The position numbers were made by a program, and so were the translations under genes. Positions 11,601 to 23,600 of a DNA stretch of 64,000 nt are shown one piece after another; the stretch's first letter is position 1; each line of letters opens with the position of its first letter. A model generated the notes under the pieces. It saw only the letters and a list, made by a program, of their open reading frames with translations, had not been told where the DNA came from and ran no database searches. This DNA comes from Agapetus fuscipes (lineage: Eukaryota > Arthropoda > Insecta > Trichoptera > Glossosomatidae), in assembly GCA_951799405.1 (NCBI GenBank), contig OX637351.1, positions 9,952,251 to 10,016,250 of the forward strand, given 5' to 3'.

Positions 11601-14600
11601 TCAGGGTTTTTTCTAGTTAACAGCACTGTCAGCCCGTAAGAGTTGGCGGAAATGTCATATGCAGGATGGTGAATAGTATTGTATTGAAATTATGACACTC
11701 TGTACTGTCTTTAGTTCAGTCACGTGACATCAAAAATAAACGCAACTAAGCTACACATATAGTGTAACTTCTTGCCTGCGTTATCCCCGAAGGGGTCGCA
11801 TGTGGCGCTTCGGGACCTATTTATTTTTACAGGTAAGGGGGCCGGCCTCACACCAACCACTTTCAGTTGAAGTGGGGGTTTCCCAGCTCCCGGGGGGGCT
11901 GGTTCTCATTTCTTGTGAAGGCTGAGTAAACCTTTGAGATCGAACCCTTGCTCTCGGCATGGAATGCAAGCATTCTACCAATTGAGCTATCGACCTTTTT
12001 ACGAGCTTGATCGTCGTCGCTACAAAGCGCCAATTCTCAGGCAAGATCCAGTTGCTGTAAGGCTGGATGGGCCTTTGGTGACCGGTCATTGGTAAAGATT
12101 TTATGAATTTTTCAACCCGGCGAAGAGCTGTACTGTACTGTACTGTATCCTGCCGCCGTTCCACTAGGGGTGGCCGGTACCTCCGCAGATGCGCCTCCAC
12201 TTTTTTCTGTCCTTACAAACCACTTTCATTTCCTCAATATTCATCACCTTTTTCATACATACTCTTCTCTTATTCTCACTCTGCAGGTTCCATTCTTTCG
12301 CAATCTCACCTATTTGGTCTAACCATTCTTTCCTCGGCCTTCCCCTTCCGCGCTTTCCTCTGACATTTCCTTTATACACTTTCTTCGTTAGTCGTTCATC
12401 ATCCATTCTTTCGAGATGTCCGAACCATCTCATCGTACTTTTTTGTACTATCATTCTCATATTCTCTTTTATACCACACTCGTTCATCACCCAATCATTA
12501 CGTACTCTATCATTCAGTGTCTTTCCAGCCATTGCTCTCAAGTAAGCCATTTCAACCGTACATACTTTACTCAGTTCACATTCATTAACTGTCCACGCCT
12601 CACTTCCATACATCAATGTCGGAACCAATATGCCATTGTGGACCGCCAGTCTCATATTCTTCGTAAATTTCCTATTTCTTGCAATTCTTCCAATCGTTCC
12701 CATTACACTTCTTCCTCTACTAGCGCGCTTTTCCAATTTCCAAAGCAAATTTGAAAATATAAATGCTATATTTTTGGTGCTCCACCGGGAATCGAACCCA
12801 CGACCTTCCCATTCAGAGTCCGCAGTGTTACCACTGAGCTACGGACCGGTCAAAAATACTCCCCAAATTTCAAATATTGTAATATGCCTCAGGCCTGAAA
12901 TCTCTCAAGTCGTCCCTGATCAAGTAAAGTGAATGTTAGATGTGTGTGTGTGTGCATAGTCACATGACAGTGAGTGTTTATCTGGCTTTAGTCACCTCAC
13001 GTCACAAGCTCTCTGATGATGAAAACAAACTGCCCGACTGGGGAAGTATCAAACCTCTTAGTGCCACATAAACAATCACTTCTGTGAGCTTCTTGACGAC
13101 CTAATGAAAAATAAGTCTACTAGTTGATTTATCTCAAAACTGTATCATAGCTTTTCTATATTAAATACTTAAGAATGCAGTTGAACTAACATTTAAGTGG
13201 TACAGGTCCAGGCGGGAATGTAGGCTTTATTAGAAGGAACTTGCAATGTGTAAATACACAAACTCTTCACAAGAATCCCACCTCAAGAGCCCTCTATGGT
13301 ATGCCAAACTATGATTGTGGGACACGCAGGCAATCAATGATGCGCTTTATACAAGATTTCTCACCTTTCTAAACCCATCTTGCCTTTGTGTGTTAGAAAT
13401 TCAAGCCCTAATTCAATTTGACTGCTGTTTGGAGTATACAGCGGACAGAATGAGCTCCTGGTACCAACATATGTATGGTAATATAATATGTATGGTAATC
13501 AGCTTAATGAACTCTCTAATTATTCTTCTTGTTCAGCTGAAACTCTAAGTTAGCACATCTGTCTTATTTGCTATATGGACTGAAATATTCCAATTGGAGA
13601 GCTCATGACAATACTTAAACGCTGCTGCGACATCAAAATGTGTTCAAACACTAACTCAGTTAATTTGAAGATGGCCAAGAGGGAGTAAGCAGTAAAACTC
13701 ATTATTTGTTTGATTTTTTTAACAAATAAAATAAAAAAAACAAATGGAACCAAACAGCGTTCTATCTCATTTTTTTTTTTTAATGGAGTTCTACAAAGTT
13801 TCCGCTGAAACATTTAATAAATTTTAAAATGTGTTAAACTGACTATAACTCTGAATTTTTAAAAAAAGTGGGCTGCAATTATATAATCTAATCTATGTTG
13901 CAAAGAAGTATTAACATTTAAAATTCATATTAGATGCATGCCCACAAACAGACACATGCTGCATGTTTACTTAACTTAAGGTTCAACAGATGCCGTTGCA
14001 TGCACACAAGCTTCTGCTTTCGCATGAAGACAACTGGCGAGGTAAAATAGGTTGGTGGATTGCATTCCTTTCCACAAATCTATTTAAAAAAAAAAATCCA
14101 AACCCATGGGCGTAACTAGGAAGGGGGCAGGGGGGACTCCCCCCCTGGAATACAAAAATTAACATAAATAATCCGAAATCGTTATTAAATTGTATTTCAA
14201 TTACTTAAATGACCATTTTTCGATCCTGGCTTGCCCCCCCCCCCCCCCCCCCCCCAGAGATATGCAGCGCATGAAAACTACTCATATTTTTTTGCGATAT
14301 TATAAATTTTGATAGGGAATATTAGAATAATCTTGCAATTTGCATGTCTACCTTCCCCCCCCCCACCCTTTTGACGACAAAAGTTTGTGCGCTAGTATTG
14401 TCCATTTGTAGGCTAAATATAAACCAAGGCCATGTTTTTCACTGTTTGGATTTGTATTGGACTTTATCTGCGCAGTGCTCCTCCTGTGAGGGAGACGCCC
14501 ACCTGCTGGGAGAGATGGTGTTTGGCTCCGTGGCCATGAACCACCGCGGCTTGTCCTTCAAAGTGCACATCCTGAAGTCTCCTCATAGGTAAGACCAACT

Positions 14601-17600
14601 CATCGACTTGCTGGAATGCTGCTGCCCAATAACCCTACCACTACAACCTAATCTGGCTCTTGATCTGCGTAGGTTTATTCAAGTTTTATTAATTGGTAAA
14701 CAGGAAGCTTCTATCCTGCGCCAAAAGATGGCACAGGTCATTTTTGCAAAAAAACTGACAATATTTAAATAATGGAATTGAATTTTCAAGTTCCGTTTAC
14801 CTGATGATCTATATAATCTATAATCTAAGTTGCAAGGATATATTCATTCAAAGCTCTCAGATGTATGCCCACAAACAAACATGTGTAGTTCGCGCTTACA
14901 AATGCTGATTGATGATGATGGTCATTATAAAAGATTCATTTCATGTAAACTTCGCGAAAATCATCTCTTTCAGCTTATTTCTGATAGAAGCTCACATTGC
15001 TGTTTCAATTTCATCCTTCATTTTTAGTCCGGTCGATACCTCAGTTGGTAGAGTGCTTCCATTCCATGCCGTGAGCTCGGGTTCGAATCCCGCCGAGGCG
15101 AGGGTGTCAGAAATGATTTCCCGTTTCGGTGTTTATTTCAAACCCCATAATAAAAATACCGGCAAGGTTACTCAGCCTTCACAAGAAATGAGTACCAGCC
15201 CTTTCGGGAGCTGGGAAACCCCCATTTCATCTGAAGTGGTTGGCGTAAGGCCGGCCCCCTTACCTGTAAAAATAAATAGGTTCAACTCGCCACATGCGAC
15301 CCCCTCGGGGATAACGCGGCAAGAAGTTACACTATATGTGTAGCTTAGTTGCGTTTTTGCGTTTTTTTTATTTTAACAGCCAACAACAGATCATTGGTTT
15401 ATTTTATGTTATACATAGTAATACTCGTATGTATCAATGTATATTGAAATTGTACAAAAATCCAAAACAAAATCCAAACAACGCATACGAAACGGTAGAT
15501 TGTCAAGCTATATTTGAGCGAGGCAGGTAGCTGACTTAAGTTAATGGAGGATTTGTTTGAGAATGTCGTTTGGTGAATACCGATTTGACGTAAGTTTTCA
15601 CTAAAGGCTAGTTCGCACAAGGCGACTATTTTAGTCGAGTAGCGAGTAATTTAGTGGCTAAACGTGTGCGAACCACAAAAAATTAGTCGAGTAGCTTAGT
15701 CAATGGTTTAGTCGAGTCGATCCATTTCACTCTATTTTTTCGGGCGAGTAGCGCCCCCCACCACCGTCCGTGGCCGAGTGTGGTCGAGTAGCCACGGACA
15801 AGTCCGAGTCAGAACGGCCACGGACAAGTCCGAGTCAGAACGGCCACGGACAAGCCCGAGTCCGAGTCGAGTTCATTAGTGGCCCGCCATTGGCCGCTCA
15901 CTCTTGGCGGGGAAACGGAAATGCATGAATGGCGGCAAATTTAAATTGGCTGCAGTTTGAAAATATAAATCAGTTAATATAACCAAACCACAGCCAATTT
16001 AAATTTGCCGCCATTATAGAAAGGGCTTTATAATAACATGATTTTAATACTCAATTAATATTTTCAACCTGCAGCCAATTTAAATTTGCCGCCATTCATG
16101 CTCGTGTTGCAGCCTCTTCATCTTGCAAACTACGCACTTGTGTACTGTACTGGACCGTAATGCGAACGCTTCACGGGCGAGTAGCGCCCCGCCCACCACT
16201 AAATTACTTGCTACTCTACTAAAATAGTCGCCTTGTCCGAACTAGCCTTAAGACTTCGTAAAACAGCTTGGCGAATACGGCCATAAGTCTGTGATGATTA
16301 TATTAATTTGTCAATTTTTTACAGCGCTGTGGCACTAGCCACCCCAAAAGTACTTGTTGGTTGATAGTTGAAGATCTATAATCTATAATCTAAGTTGCAA
16401 GGATATATTCATTTAAAGCTCTCAGATGTATGCCCACAAACCAACAAATGTAGTTCGCGCTTACAAATGCTGAATGTGTACTTACAAATAAAATCCAAAC
16501 CTCAAATGAACATAAGCCCCACAACTTTTGCCGACCTTCCCTGAAACAGGGGTGACATTGGCAAAGTGAACCATTTTTTACAGTATGGGTGGTCAGCCTC
16601 ATACCAACCTATAAGTCAAAGATGGTTGATGTAAATGATTATTATGCTTTATATTCCAGGTTGATGTGCACCAAGGTGTTCAGCTGGTCTGGGGGGGAGG
16701 CATGGAGGTCAGCTCGCAGCAGCGTGGTCAGCTACACGTGCGGTACTGCCAGTGGCAGTGGCCTAGCCAATGAAAAGGGAAGTGGAAATGTCCTAGCCAA
16801 TGAGAAGGCTGCGTTCTCCTGTGGGAGTGGCCTGGGCAGTGAAGTGGGTGGAGCCAATGAAGATCCCGACCCCCACGACCGCCTCACGCCCAACTGGAGC
16901 AGCAGAGAGGACTCGGGCTTCTATGGAGACACTTCCTCCAACAGCAGCGTCAGCTCCTACTGTAATTTTGAGTCGCTGTGCTCTGTGTGGGACAGAGAGG
17001 AGGCAAAAGACAACTCACAGCTGTTTGAGTTTGGATGTAAGCATGTTATCCTGTGCTTTACTTTTGTAATTGTATGTGGACTCCCAGATAACACAGAGAG
17101 GCTTTGGATACATTGACAAATTATTATTAAATTTCAAGGTTAATTACACTTTTTGGAGAACTGACATAGTTCTCGACGTTTTGTTGGCGGCGTAGCCAAC
17201 GTCTTCAGGAGGCACCTCTGCACGATGCTTAAGGATAACTGATTTTTAAGTACACAAATTATTGCGCACTCTGGGGCGGAGGTTATAATTATGCTTGGAA
17301 ATGTGACAATAAGTAGCACCAATGAATCATTGAAAATTATGTAAGTTCTCCAAAAAGTGCAATTAACATTAAAAGTAATAATAATTTATAAATATGCAAA
17401 TAACCAAAACTCCAGCTTAAACTTAACCTAATTTTAGTTTGTCATATAGCAGATAGTTTTGAGGAGTCCCGCACGGTTTCCCCGCATAACTGGCGCCCCC
17501 GCAAACTCGTCCACACGACAGGGGCTTCCCAGGACCAACCAGGACTGCTGGCCGCCCAGGACTCCTCCCTCTCTACCAGGATCTCCAACGCTTCCACCTA

Positions 17601-20600
17601 CTCAGACCTGCAGGTAACTTCACCAACTTCTTCTTAGGCATTAGTCTCGTCATGTCTCAGTATTTTTGGAGAATTGGGCTAGGTACGTGTAAGTTGTCTT
17701 CCCAGGCAGACATATTGCCCATTACAATATTTTAATACACTCTTAGCAATTTTCAAAAATCATTTAGAACATGTTTCTTTTGTCAAAAATCAAATGAGGA
17801 TCAATATTCCTTGACTGATAGGTTGGTATGCGGCTGACCACCCATACTGTAAAAAATGGTTCACTTTGGCAATGTCACCCCTGCTTCAGGGAAGGTCGGC
17901 AAGAGTTGCAGGGCTTATGTTCATTTGAGATTGGGTTTTTTATATTGTAGGTCCACATGCGGCATGTGTAAACGTGAAATTATGCGTGTCTGCTTGTGGG
18001 AATGCATTTAATATGAATCTCAAATGATACATTATCTTTGCAGCTTAGATTTAGATTTAGATTTTAGAAATGAAAATAGGTATATACCTATGTTGCTTTT
18101 GTGGAGCTGTGAAATCATGATTTGTGTAATTTTTTCTTTCCAAAGACCACAAGTTGCTTATTTAAAATCTACTAAGGGGTAATTCAAAATTTAAGATTTG
18201 TTGTGAAATAGAGCATTTTATCCGTGTTCTTATCCGTGATTTGAGAGGGCCCTTGAGGTGTGACACACACAAAAACGGCGCTCTTCAATTATGTGTACCT
18301 TATAAATAAATTATCCTTGTATATATATATATATTAGCCTCTTAATGATTTGAAAGTAGAATTTACGTCATTCACAGTTTGCATGGAGCTAAAAATGGAT
18401 TTTACAAACTGTGTTGAAGAGAGGAACAGATTTCTCAAAGTTTCATAGAAATTGTGTCTGACGTCATTTGAAGATTTGATAAAACTAAGATTTTATGGAG
18501 GGAATGGTTTCTCATCTCTAGACTCGTAAGAGAGTCTTTATAGACATGCAGGCACCCAAACTTCAATGACAACTATGATTTGTCCAGTATATGGAGGTTA
18601 GGTCTCGCATCTATGATCCTACCAGTCATCTACTCGTCGGACAAGCAATGCTATATGATAAGGAGCTTTTGCACTAATGGAGCATCAGTCACAGGTCACT
18701 AATGTTACAATGAAGTGGGCCTACGCAATGTCAATGGCTGTCTATTTCTTATTTTATTATCTATTTAATGGGTGTAGGAAAAGTATTGTATGCCACTGGA
18801 CTTAATCAGCCATTGTAACACTGTTCATTTGCAGCAGTGCAGCTGGGAGAGCCTGAGCAGCAGCAGCAGGAGGGAGGGGCAGCAGGCGGGGCGCAGGGGG
18901 AAGGTTGGCCTGGCCATCATCATCACACTCCTGCCAGAGCACCAACACAAGTGAGCAACTGCCACTGTGACCACAATCTTGAGAACTTGAGAAGCAAAAA
19001 CACTGAGGAACTGTACAGCATCTACACCTCAATATCTGGACGCATGTAAAATTGAGATGGGCCGAGCATATGCACAGATTCCAGATCATCTTCTCCTTCT
19101 CCTTGCTACCGGTGCTGTGGTAGCAGGATGGAGGAAGAAGAGAAGCCATACAGCTTCTGGCGAGGATTTAGGGACAGGATTCATATTCCCATGAATATGA
19201 AATAGAAGCACTCACGTGTAGTTTCAATTTGACTTGGCGATATATTTTAAATTAAATTACATGTTAATGGTTTTAGCAATTCAAACACCTCAAACAACAA
19301 ACGGAAGCCAGTTACAAGAAGAAAGTGATTCCAACACACACAAACAATATTTTAAAAATTCGCAAAATATGAGTGTATCTGATGATATTTTAACTTTGAC
19401 AACAACAGAATAAAAAGCCTTTACCTTTACATGTCAGCACTAGATACCGTTGTTGGTAATTTTTTTTTAACTTAACTTATCACAAATTCCTAAGAGCTTT
19501 TCCAGGTGGCAAGTTGGGGAAGGCTGCATAGACAGGAAGAGCTGGAAGCTCAGCACTTGGGAGGCCAAGTGTTGATGTTGAGTGTATTGGCATGGAGAGA
19601 GGGATTAGCGCAGAGCACATGGCTCATGCGCTGTGTGTGTTGCAGGGAGCTCCTGCAGTTCCTGCTGGAGCACTGCAGCAGCCTGGAGGCCGCGCTGAGC
19701 CGGCTGAGGGGCGCGGCCTGCAGCTCCAGCTCACACAACTTCATCTCCAGGATGAACCACGCTGCCAAGCAGACATCACAGTGGTGAGCATCATCCAGTT
19801 ACTTGTTTTCTAGCCAACTAGTACAGCTATCAGTGGCGTGACTGTCTTACAAGCTAAAAAGCTAAGCATGCGTACCCTCAGAAATGAAAATAATGAATAT
19901 TTTTGCGTAGATTAACCCATCGGCATATCAGCCGCCAAGATATGGCGCCTGATAATATTTCACGCTAAAATACCGGCCGCCAAACGCTGGCGGTTTTAGC
20001 CACTCCCCCGCCTGTGTGTAGTTCATATTATACAGTTGCTTTTTTCTGTGACATCTACATGTCAATACAGAAAACTTTTGTAAAGCATTGGTTGTATTTT
20101 TAAACTTATTTACGGAATTAGGCAATAGATGTCCCTATGAGGAACAAATTAGCCCTTTGATTTTAAAACTTATTTACGGAATTCGACGATAGATATCACT
20201 GTGAGAGCCAACTAAAGTCAGTCAAAATTCAAATTTTTACTTCGCAGTCGTAATGTTTTATGGAGTTTTTTTTTGAGTTTTATCGACAATTTATCACATA
20301 TCTGATCTAGACACTCGAGTGATTACGTGCGTAATAATTATTAGTACCGTATTAATTGGTAAAACGGCAATAGTTGTAGTTTTTTGAAACAGTTTATTAT
20401 TGTAGCTTGTTCGGACTCTGTTATATTGCATATTTTTGCTGACTAATGCCGTTTATTGCTATTTTATATATCCTGTACATGGACTTTTATGGCCATCAGT
20501 ACAACAAAACAAAAAAATAAATAAATAAAATAATAACAAGTCAGTTGAATTTGAACACTTTTGGCGCTTCAAAAGTACGTGTCGCGGTGAGCGTTCTGAT

Positions 20601-23600
20601 TGGTTCAACTAACTTTTACCACAAAAAATCAAACTGTTTAGTGCGCGTTACCCTTTTCTGGATAGATTATTTCTGAGGAAGTAAGTTTAGCGCGCCACAG
20701 TTTAACAAGCCATGACACACCCCACCGGGCGGGGCCACTTTTGTGATTTCGGGGATAAAATAAATTAGTATATTTTTGTGCACACTTTTTTCAAAATAAC
20801 GGTATGCGGATGGGTTAAAGATACTTATCGTCATTCATCTTTTTTAAATTTCTGCCATCAACATTCGTGCTACTGCCATCTGTGAGTGGCAGTGGGATAT
20901 TATTATTAGTTATTGACGAACGAAACTATGTTATTCAAACGTGATTGAGAGACCTGTCTTTGTTTAACATATTATGAAAAAATGCTTGGCCTCTGTTAGC
21001 TTGTATGAATATAGTCGGTTAAGCTCTTTTTCATTCTAAAAGAACACGTCATTCATTCACAGATTGTACTTGGGGTACGCGTAATAACAATGTCATATAA
21101 GCTAAGCTTTTCGTCCATTAAATTTTACGATTCCAGACTAACCCCCGTATTCACGATCAAAACTGGCACTTACTTAAGGGCAAGCTAGCGCTTAGATTGG
21201 GGAAATTCATTTCAAGAACAATACTTAAGGTAAAATTAGCGCTTAAGCGCTCCAAAAACTAGCACTCAGATAAGTAAGGTCGACACGTATATTAACCAAC
21301 GCTTAAGCGCTGTCAAAATATTCCGTCATATTTCATTGTTATCACATTTTTTGTTTGATTGTGAATTTACATGAAAAAATGAATTCTTTCTATAAACATG
21401 ATTTTTACAAGTGTATTAACATTGTTTTGACGAGTTCATTTACATTGCTTGACCATCAGAATTGGGTTTGTTCTCCGGTATGGTCTAGGACCATACTGCA
21501 ATGACAGATGAACTGTCAAAATATTCCGCCGCATTTCATCAGCACATTTTTTGTTTGGTTGTGAATTATTTACATAAAATAATTAATTCTTTCGATACAG
21601 TTGACTTCAACGAGAATAATAACATTGTTTTGTTCAAAAATAGTGTCCCAAGAAAATATATCAGAGACTGTAAAGACCCATTTACGTATTACGAAGAGGA
21701 AGAATTTAGAAGACGTTTTTGATTGAAAAAACGCATCGTTCTGTATACAGTTTTGCCGTTGCTCATTGAGGGTTGCAAAGCCAACGATTTCTTCGATCTG
21801 TTATTTTATCTTCTATTACAGGTTTTTCTTTAATCAGAGCCACCAGCAGCTCCTTTTCCGCTGGAGAAAACAACATCTTTTTGGCGCTGAAATCGATCAA
21901 AACACTTTACATTGGATATTACATAAATGTATTTTAAAAAACTAATAGAAATTGTACACAAACAAATTCGTACTTACGGTTTACTTAAATTAGTAATTGC
22001 GTTATACGTACTTATTTGTTGTCAAGTTTTATGCAAAGCTGATATGACATTGAAATTTGAAAGAGGCGGCAATGATAAGAGTGAAGTACGCCGAATATCG
22101 GTCGGAAGGTACTGACCAATTACAGAGCTGGGTTTTTTCGAGAGCCAATGACAAACCCGTGCGTCTCCTGGGGGTTGGGCACTACGTTGATTACTGCTTG
22201 AGTGTTCTTTGTGAAACAAAACGCTCCAGAATGTCGACCCTTGAGTAAGTGTAGCGCTTGAGTAAGGCACTTAAATCAGTTTTGATCGTGAATACGGGGG
22301 TGAAGCTGTTTACAGATTTATGAATGACTTATTGTGTTTTGAAAATAATGTCGCGTCCGGTGCGTTTTATTCAAATATCAGAATAATTAACTTATTCCTT
22401 GTTTGCGATCGAGAATCCGCTTTTTTTTTAGTATACAATGAATTCCTGTGAAAATATAGTACCTCGTAAGGATCTTAAGTATGAAAAGATTTATTGATTA
22501 AATCCAAAATCTAAGTCTGAAGAGATTAAGAAACACCGAGGAAAGAAACAAAGGGGTAAGATTTATTATGTGTGATTTAGTGCAACTTTAATTATCCAGC
22601 CTGCGCATGGCAGAAACCGTAGGCACGCCACTGACAGCTATGCCTCAATAATCGGACACTTCTGACAAATTTCGACATTGGTGGCATGATCTTTTTCATG
22701 TACTGCTATGCTGTGCCGTCATTATGGCACAACATGCTTTAACTCGGAGTGTTACTCTGATGAACTCTGATGACATGGATATATTTTACATTAATTTAGA
22801 ATCTTTCAAATGTCTGATTAAAGAGCTCCTCCCAGCTTGTTAATGTGTGAGGGTGCAATGTAATGATGGAAACCTGTTGTGCACAAAAAAAAAACTGACA
22901 AATCCAACATACTCAGTAGTCTAACGGGAGGGAGACCTGATGCGCCTGGTGCCCAGGGTTGTGGAGCTGGTCTCCTGAAGTAGCTCCTCATGATTGATAC
23001 TTTCGCTGGGAAGGAGTCCAAACCTCAACAGTGTCCTCTACTTTAGATGATGTTTGGGATTACAGCACTTATGAGAATCCTTGCAGGTTGCTGGACCTGG
23101 TGTGTGTGTCCCCCGTGCAGAGCGTGATGTGGCCCACACAGCGGCTGCAGGACAAGATGGCCGCCAGCTTCCTCAACGAGCTGTGCTGGCTGCTCACCAC
23201 CATGGACACCAAGGACACCTACTTGTAAGTATACAGGGCAATTGCAATGGACCCAACGCATTAACCCTTAAAAATAACACCAAATCTCCCTGTTTTTGAT
23301 AAAAAAAAAATAACGCGAATTTCCCTGTTTTCAGGGAAATAACACTGAAATTCACAAAAAATAACACCACTATTTTTCAGTCCCTACCTATAAGTCATGG
23401 AATAATATCTTAGAATGCATGAAAATGACACAAAAAGACAAAAATCTTTATAACCTCCAAATGAGCTATCATTGTGAGATGGCTTTGTGTGGATGACAGC
23501 GCCAGAATAGCAATGGGCCGATCCAGAACTATCAACACAGCTCGGACCCAGAGGCATCAATCCCCCCCCCCCTCCCCCCCCAATATCAATGTGCCAAGTC

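Noticed and set aside
11975..11995. tRNA gene candidates (here and at 15031, 41604, 44783, 58905, 59140, 63613)
   Set aside because: Box A/B-bearing heads are followed by the same SINE bodies each time and do not fold into full cloverleafs ending in a CCA-ready acceptor, so they are SINE heads.
16589..16659. ATG-started frame leading into FNIP exon 4
   Set aside because: It overlaps SINE-3 and intron sequence. Homology and phase support an internal exon starting at 16660.
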